From the NCBI GenBank assembly GCA_035508495.1, contig DATJMX010000032.1, positions 1 to 64,000 on the forward strand: a stretch of DNA of 64,000 nt, written 5' to 3'. This DNA comes from Candidatus Binataceae bacterium (GTDB lineage Bacteria > Desulfobacterota > Binatia > Binatales > Binataceae). Positions 59,751 through 64,000 of this stretch are shown piece after piece (position 1 is the stretch's first letter; every line of letters begins with the position of its first letter). The notes under the pieces were generated by a model that saw only the letters and a program-made list of their open reading frames with translations, was not told the origin of the DNA and made no database searches. A program made the translations under genes and the position numbers.

Positions 59751-61232
59751 ATGGCGCAGCCACTTCCGGTGATCGCCGGGGTCGCACAGTTCAATCCTCG
59801 TGCCGCTGGACTTGCCGAGGCGCCGGAACCGCTCGCGATGATGGAGCGCGTTGCACGTACCGCCGCCGAGGATTCAGGCGCCCCTGACATTCTCAAATCT
59901 ATCGACGCGGTGGCCGTCCTGAATATCGTTTCGGCGCGATATCACAACGCGCCAGATGCGCTTGCGTCGCGCCTCGGAATTTCGCCGGCGCGAAAAATCT
60001 CGACGACCTTTGGCGGCAACACGCCTCAATATCTGATCAACTATTTCGCGCGAGAGATCGCAGCCGGGAAGATCCGCGCTGCGCTGATCGTTGGCGCCGA
60101 GGCGATCTACACTGCGCGTCGCGCGGCGAAGAGCGGCGGCGTCAAATGGAATATGGCGCAGGGCTCAGGCGAGCCCGAAGTGCTTGGCGATCCGCGCATG
60201 GGCACCAACGCGTATGAAGAACGCTACGGCGCGAAGCTCCCGATCCAGGTCTATCCAATGTTTGAGAATGCGCACCGCGCCCGCAAACGATGGACGATCG
60301 GCGAGCATCGCGAGCGGTTCGGTAAACTCTGCTCCTCGATGACGCGAGTCGCCGCGGCCAATCCCTACGCATGGTTTCGCAAGGAGCGTTCGGCCGCGGA
60401 AATCATTACGGCGACGCCGGAGAATCGCATCATCTGTTTTCCATATACCAAGTTGATGAACGCGATTATGGAAGTCGATCTGGCCGCCGCAGTCATAGTC
60501 GCCAGCGACGAGGAGACGCGCCGCGTAGGAGTGCCGCAGAGCAAAACCGTCTATATCCACTCGGCGTCAGATGCGACTGACTCGTGGTTGATCAGCGAGC
60601 GTGAGAGCTTTAATGAGTCGCCGACGCTGCGAGCGTGCTCGAACGCTGCAATCGGCGGCGCTGGAATCGAAGCCAATCAGGTTTCACATTTCGATTTCTA
60701 CAGCTGCTTTCCGGTCGCGCTCGAATTCGCGATGGAAGCGGTCGGCATAGAACTCGGCGATCAGCGCGGCGTTACTCTCACGGGCGGTCTGCCCTACGCT
60801 GGTGGACCCGCGAACAACTACGTTACCCATTCGGTCGCGGCGATGACGGAGCGCTTGCGCGATCGGGCGGGCCAGTTCGGCATGACGACCGGCCTTGGAT
60901 GGTACTTCACCAAGCACGCCGCCGCGGTTTACAACCTCGAGCGCCCGCACGGCGGTTTCAACTACGAGGTCTTCAAGGAGCCGCAGCGCGGCTCTGTCAT
61001 CGCGATCGAGAACCCCGAAGGAGCGGCGACAATCGAGACCTACACCGTGGAGCACGACCGCGCGGGCGATCCTTCGTCGGCGATCGTGGTGGGACGCCTC
61101 GAAAAAAGTGGCGCTCGATTCTTCGCTCGCGCACCCAAAGAAATCCTGGCTGCGATGGAAACCGAGGAGTTCGTCGGCAAGCGCGGCCGCGTCCGCAGTC
61201 TCGACGGAGTCAATCTGTTCGAGCCGCTCTGA
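59751..61232 (+). CDS. Thiolase-fold acetyl-CoA acetyltransferase-like protein without nucleophile Cys
   Basis: 493 residues from ATG 59751 (GGAGG 8 bases upstream). N-terminal thiolase fold (PLPVIAGVAQFNPRAAGLAE, REIAAGKIRAALIVGAEAIY) and a conserved region VSHFDFYSCFPVALEFAMEA, GVTLTGGLPYAGGPANNYVT. At the position of the usual nucleophile (MCGSGLQ) it reads FGGNTPQ, so the Cys is replaced. The C-terminal about 100 residues (TIETYTVEHDRAGDPSSAIV) form an extra domain found in the long actinobacterial/deltaproteobacterial members. Likely a CoA-ester-binding or non-classical enzyme. Confidence 0.85.
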   Translation: MAQPLPVIAGVAQFNPRAAGLAEAPEPLAMMERVARTAAEDSGAPDILKSIDAVAVLNIVSARYHNAPDALASRLGISPARKISTTFGGNTPQYLINYFAREIAAGKIRAALIVGAEAIYTARRAAKSGGVKWNMAQGSGEPEVLGDPRMGTNAYEERYGAKLPIQVYPMFENAHRARKRWTIGEHRERFGKLCSSMTRVAAANPYAWFRKERSAAEIITATPENRIICFPYTKLMNAIMEVDLAAAVIVASDEETRRVGVPQSKTVYIHSASDATDSWLISERESFNESPTLRACSNAAIGGAGIEANQVSHFDFYSCFPVALEFAMEAVGIELGDQRGVTLTGGLPYAGGPANNYVTHSVAAMTERLRDRAGQFGMTTGLGWYFTKHAAAVYNLERPHGGFNYEVFKEPQRGSVIAIENPEGAATIETYTVEHDRAGDPSSAIVVGRLEKSGARFFARAPKEILAAMETEEFVGKRGRVRSLDGVNLFEPL

Positions 61233-61355
61233 TTGCAGATCGCCCATCGCGTTTTTGCAGAAACTAACTGCGAGTAGGATATTGGTGCCAATTGACACTT
61301 AACGACGCGTGCCATTAGAGTTTGTCGCGTTCAGGGAGTTGTTGAGGACGAACGA

Positions 61356-62846
61356 ATGGCAATGCGTGCGCCTGATCGCCGTGAGCTGATCGAAATCGCG
61401 GCGCTCAACCATTTCGAGCTTACCGAGCAGGAAGCGAACTACTTCGAACATCTGGTCATCGCCATCCTGGCGAACCTGGATGACCTCGGCCAGATCGCTC
61501 AAGCGACTGCTCAAGGCGACTATTCTCAGCGCGATCCGGGAGCGCGTCCGCGTTCCGACGATGATCCGCTGAACGCGATTCTGCGCCGCTGCTCGGTGAA
61601 GGGTGCTGCGACCGGCAAGCTCGCCGGCAAACGAATTGGCGTCAAGGACTGCGTTCTCGTCGCCGGCGTGCCGATGAGTTGCGGCTCGCTAGTGCTCGAT
61701 GGCTACGTGCCCGATCGCGATGCGCCGATTGTGACGCGCATACTCGGCGAGGGCGCGGAGATCGTCGCCAAGCTGAACATGGACGGCATGGGATTCTCCG
61801 GCAACGGCGACACGAGTTCTTTCGGCCCGGTATGGAATCCGCACAACCGCGAGTACCTGTCGGGCGGCTCGTCGAGCGGCTCGGGCGCCGCGCTTTACTA
61901 CGACGATATTGATCTCGCGATCGGCTGCGACTCCGCCGGCTCGATTCGGATCCCCGCGTCGTTCTGCGGCGTGGTCGGCGTGAAACCCACGCATGGCCTC
62001 GTGCCTCAGACCGACATCGTCGGCCTCGAGCCGGCTATCGATCATCCCGGGCCGATGGCGCGCAGCGTTGCCGACGCTGCTCTGCTACTCGAAGTGATTG
62101 CCGACCCGCCACCCGGGCAAAGTTCGGTGAGTTATACTGCCGCGCTCAACGAAGATATCAGCAGACTGCGAATCGGTATCGTGAAAGAAGGCTTTGCCTG
62201 GGGAACTTCGGAGCCCGACGTCGATGCCGCGGTGCGGCAAGCGATCGAAGGTCTGCGTCAACTCGGCGCGAGCGTCGAGGAGGTGTCGATTCCGCTCCAT
62301 CGCCGCGCCGGACGCATCCTCGCTTCACTGGTCGTCGAGGGCATGACTACGCTGCTCACTAATAGTGGACTGACCTACGACAGCCGACCACAGAACCATC
62401 ATCTCGCGTCCGCGATGGCTCAGGCGATGCAATCGCGCGCGACTCATCTGCCCGAGCTTCTCAAGGGCAACCTGATCATGGGCACTTATCTAAAACGCAA
62501 CTACCCGGGGATGGTCTATCATCGCGGGCAGCATCTGCGATCTCTGCTGCGGCAGCATTACGATCAGGCGCTTCAGAGTTTCGATCTTCTCGCGATGCCG
62601 ACCACGCCGCAGAAAGCGCCGAAATTCGATCCCAACGCCGACACCATCACGCGGATGGTCGGCACGCGGCATGTCTCCAACAATACCGCGGCGCTGAATA
62701 TCACGGGCCATCCTGCCGTCAGCGTGCCGTGCGCCAAGTCGAACGGCCTGCCAGTCGGTCTGATGCTAACAGGCCGTTACTTCGACGAGCCGACGATTCT
62801 GCGCGCCGCGTACGCCTACGAGCAGAGCTATCCGTGGGAGGCTTAG
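61356..62846 (+). CDS. Amidase (amidase signature family)
   Basis: 496 residues. Catalytic Lys in GKRIGVKDCVLVAGVPM, cis-Ser and nucleophile Ser in EYLSGGSSSGSGAAL and AIGCDSAGSIRIPASFCGVV, the full Ser-Ser-Lys triad. Hydrolyses amides (acylamides, aryl amides, possibly nitrile-derived). It is not a GatA: no gatB or gatC nearby. A TTGACA hexamer at 61292 is a possible -35 element. About 65 residues of helix precede the domain (LIEIAALNHFELTEQEANYF). Confidence 0.92.
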   Translation: MAMRAPDRRELIEIAALNHFELTEQEANYFEHLVIAILANLDDLGQIAQATAQGDYSQRDPGARPRSDDDPLNAILRRCSVKGAATGKLAGKRIGVKDCVLVAGVPMSCGSLVLDGYVPDRDAPIVTRILGEGAEIVAKLNMDGMGFSGNGDTSSFGPVWNPHNREYLSGGSSSGSGAALYYDDIDLAIGCDSAGSIRIPASFCGVVGVKPTHGLVPQTDIVGLEPAIDHPGPMARSVADAALLLEVIADPPPGQSSVSYTAALNEDISRLRIGIVKEGFAWGTSEPDVDAAVRQAIEGLRQLGASVEEVSIPLHRRAGRILASLVVEGMTTLLTNSGLTYDSRPQNHHLASAMAQAMQSRATHLPELLKGNLIMGTYLKRNYPGMVYHRGQHLRSLLRQHYDQALQSFDLLAMPTTPQKAPKFDPNADTITRMVGTRHVSNNTAALNITGHPAVSVPCAKSNGLPVGLMLTGRYFDEPTILRAAYAYEQSYPWEA

Positions 62847-62864
62847 GCTCCCGGCCCTCAGCGC

Positions 62865-63890
62865 TCAGCTCGGCCGCGGCCACACTTCCTGAACCCTGGT
62901 CGCGAGCCACTGGATAAGCGCCGCATTCACTTCGCGCGGCTTCTCCTGCGCCATCCAGTGTCCCGTGCGCAAGGTAACTTCAGTGAGACTCCGGCAGTAG
63001 CTGCGCATCGGCTCGGCGAGCCTCGAGTGAGTCGCCTCGCACACGTAGTCGTATTGCGCGTTGAGGAACAGCGCCGGCATCTCCAGGTAGCCGCCATTCT
63101 TCGCCGTCGCACCATAGGCGGCGTTGGCTTTGTGATTCATGTACCACGCCGACGGACCGAAGAATCCGTTCCGCTCGAGCGCCGATACATAAATACTCAA
63201 TTGCTCTTCACTGACGATGTCGTTGTCGCGCGGCATGTCAGGCACGGCGCCTCCGCCGAGCCATCCATGGTCGCGCCGCGTCGTCGCGCTGAATGTGCGC
63301 TGTCCTTCGCCGGCGGGATCGCCCTTGCGAAAGATGACTTTCATGAACTTCTCGACGTTCGCGTCCATCGGCGCGATCGATTCGTCGAAGCTCTCCTCGT
63401 AGTAGCGCATGTAGTCCCACTGCCCGTATGGATATTCCTTCTCCGGGTAGAGCCTGCGATCGACCAGCGTCAGCGTGTGCTCGAGGCCGCGATCGATCGT
63501 GAAGTAGGGTACGCACAAACTCGCGACGGCATGAGTGCGCTCCGGATGATGGCTCGCGACGTTCCACGCGACCGGACTGCCCCAGTCGTGTCCGACCCAC
63601 ACCGCCTTTTCGCGCCCGAGTGAGTCGATAAGCTCGATCATGTCGCGCACGATCTGCTCCTGCGCATAATCCGCGTGTTGCGCATAAACGCTCGAGCGTC
63701 CGTAGCCGCGCATGTCTGGCGCGATCGCGCGAAACCCCAACGCTGCCAGCGCTGGAAGCTGATTGCGCCAACTAATAGACAACTCCGGCCAACCGTGTGT
63801 GAAGATCACGAGCGGGCCATTCTCGGGGCCGTCGGCCAGATAGAAAGTGGTGTGCCGCCTGGTTTTGACTGCGTGCTCGGTGATCGACAT
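62865..63890 (-). CDS. Epoxide hydrolase (alpha/beta hydrolase), copy 3
   Basis: 341 residues from ATG 63890 (MSITEHAVKTRRHTTF); an upstream in-frame ATG is at 63998. Oxyanion HGWPELSISW, nucleophile GHDWGSPVAW, a lid segment with FFGPSAWYMNHK, His in RTGHWMAQEKPREV. Relatively divergent from copies 1 and 2: the lid Tyr reads AWYMN instead of NWYRN and the lid is longer. Same family and fold. Convergent with the amidase, 18 bases apart. The last 110 bases of the window hold no other gene. Confidence 0.88.
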   Translation of the reverse strand: MSITEHAVKTRRHTTFYLADGPENGPLVIFTHGWPELSISWRNQLPALAALGFRAIAPDMRGYGRSSVYAQHADYAQEQIVRDMIELIDSLGREKAVWVGHDWGSPVAWNVASHHPERTHAVASLCVPYFTIDRGLEHTLTLVDRRLYPEKEYPYGQWDYMRYYEESFDESIAPMDANVEKFMKVIFRKGDPAGEGQRTFSATTRRDHGWLGGGAVPDMPRDNDIVSEEQLSIYVSALERNGFFGPSAWYMNHKANAAYGATAKNGGYLEMPALFLNAQYDYVCEATHSRLAEPMRSYCRSLTEVTLRTGHWMAQEKPREVNAALIQWLATRVQEVWPRPS

Positions 63891-64000
63891 ATGCGGACTC
63901 CTGGGAGCTGGACGAACTTCAATCGCACGTATACCAGCTTCGACATCGATGCAACCGCCGCTTGACGGCGGCATCGATGCGGGACTGTTATAGCGCAAGC

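Noticed and set aside
1..64000. CRISPR arrays, rRNA and tRNA genes.
   Set aside because: No regularly spaced direct repeats, rRNA core sequence or tRNA TTCRANNC/GGGxxxxCCC-type patterns were noticed; a tRNAscan or Rfam run would be decisive.

Overview
The window looks like chromosome of a GC-rich, Gram-negative-type environmental bacterium (many lipoproteins, a TolC-type outer-membrane protein, DsbD, periplasmic enzymes). The gene content is a membrane FeS ETF:quinone oxidoreductase plus EtfAB, SCP-x-type thiolases, three epoxide hydrolases, an LLM flavin oxidoreductase, a PhyH dioxygenase, amidohydrolase, amidase and several small flavoproteins. This resembles soil lineages that oxidise lipids, hydrocarbons or small organics, such as Candidatus Binatota or relatives. 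That placement is an inference from gene content; no rRNA or other phylogenetic marker is present. I see no prophage, CRISPR array, rRNA or tRNA. Mobile-element traces are limited to one decayed IS1595/ISXO2-like transposase and interspersed palindromic repeats.

Layout. 0-10 kb: a frameshifted PIN toxin, DsbD, a RibBA-like protein with altered active sites, an alpha-galactoside module (sugar-1-P nucleotidyltransferase, galactokinase, GH36 enzyme), an MFS exporter and two overlapping, frameshifted lipoprotein genes. 10-20 kb: Tat-exported sulfatase, LLM oxidoreductase, a block of EMO-type FeS oxidoreductase, PhyH and O-methyltransferase, an epoxide hydrolase, an unknown helical protein, and a DUF4412 protein coupled to a flippase-like membrane protein. 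20-28 kb: amidohydrolase, secreted phosphoesterase, ECF sigma/anti-sigma pair, aldo-keto reductase, VOC protein, methyltransferase and IclR regulator. 28-32 kb: etfBA, a membrane protein and a second epoxide hydrolase. 32-36 kb: a sigma factor followed by two paralogous VWA proteins with TonB-like membrane anchors; the first also carries a zinc-finger anti-sigma domain. 36-37 kb: an intact Phd/PIN toxin-antitoxin module beside a decayed duplicate. 37-40 kb: thiolase plus an HMG-CoA-synthase-like/DUF35 fusion. 40-47 kb: RRM protein, possible small RNA, ABC transporter, a 25-residue peptide gene with its own terminator, a miniature P-II protein and an efflux set. 47-56 kb: TIGR03118 protein, PPOX and RidA proteins, StaR-like TPR protein, a pentapeptide-like membrane protein, hotdog thioesterase, HSL-type hydrolase and GST. 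56-64 kb: transposase remnant and AT-richer segment, nucleoside-phosphorylase-fold protein, methyltransferase, Cys-less thiolase, amidase and a third epoxide hydrolase.

How the genes fit together. EtfAB would collect electrons from acyl-CoA or similar dehydrogenases and pass them to the membrane FeS protein at 13.2-15.3 kb. The thiolase/DUF35 pair would act at the CoA-ester end. Epoxide hydrolases, GST, the aldo-keto reductase, VOC protein and esterases suit uptake and detoxification of oxygenated organics. The least conventional locus is the sigma factor/zinc-finger/TonB-like anchor/VWA cassette at 32.5-36.2 kb, which I propose as an envelope-sensing system.
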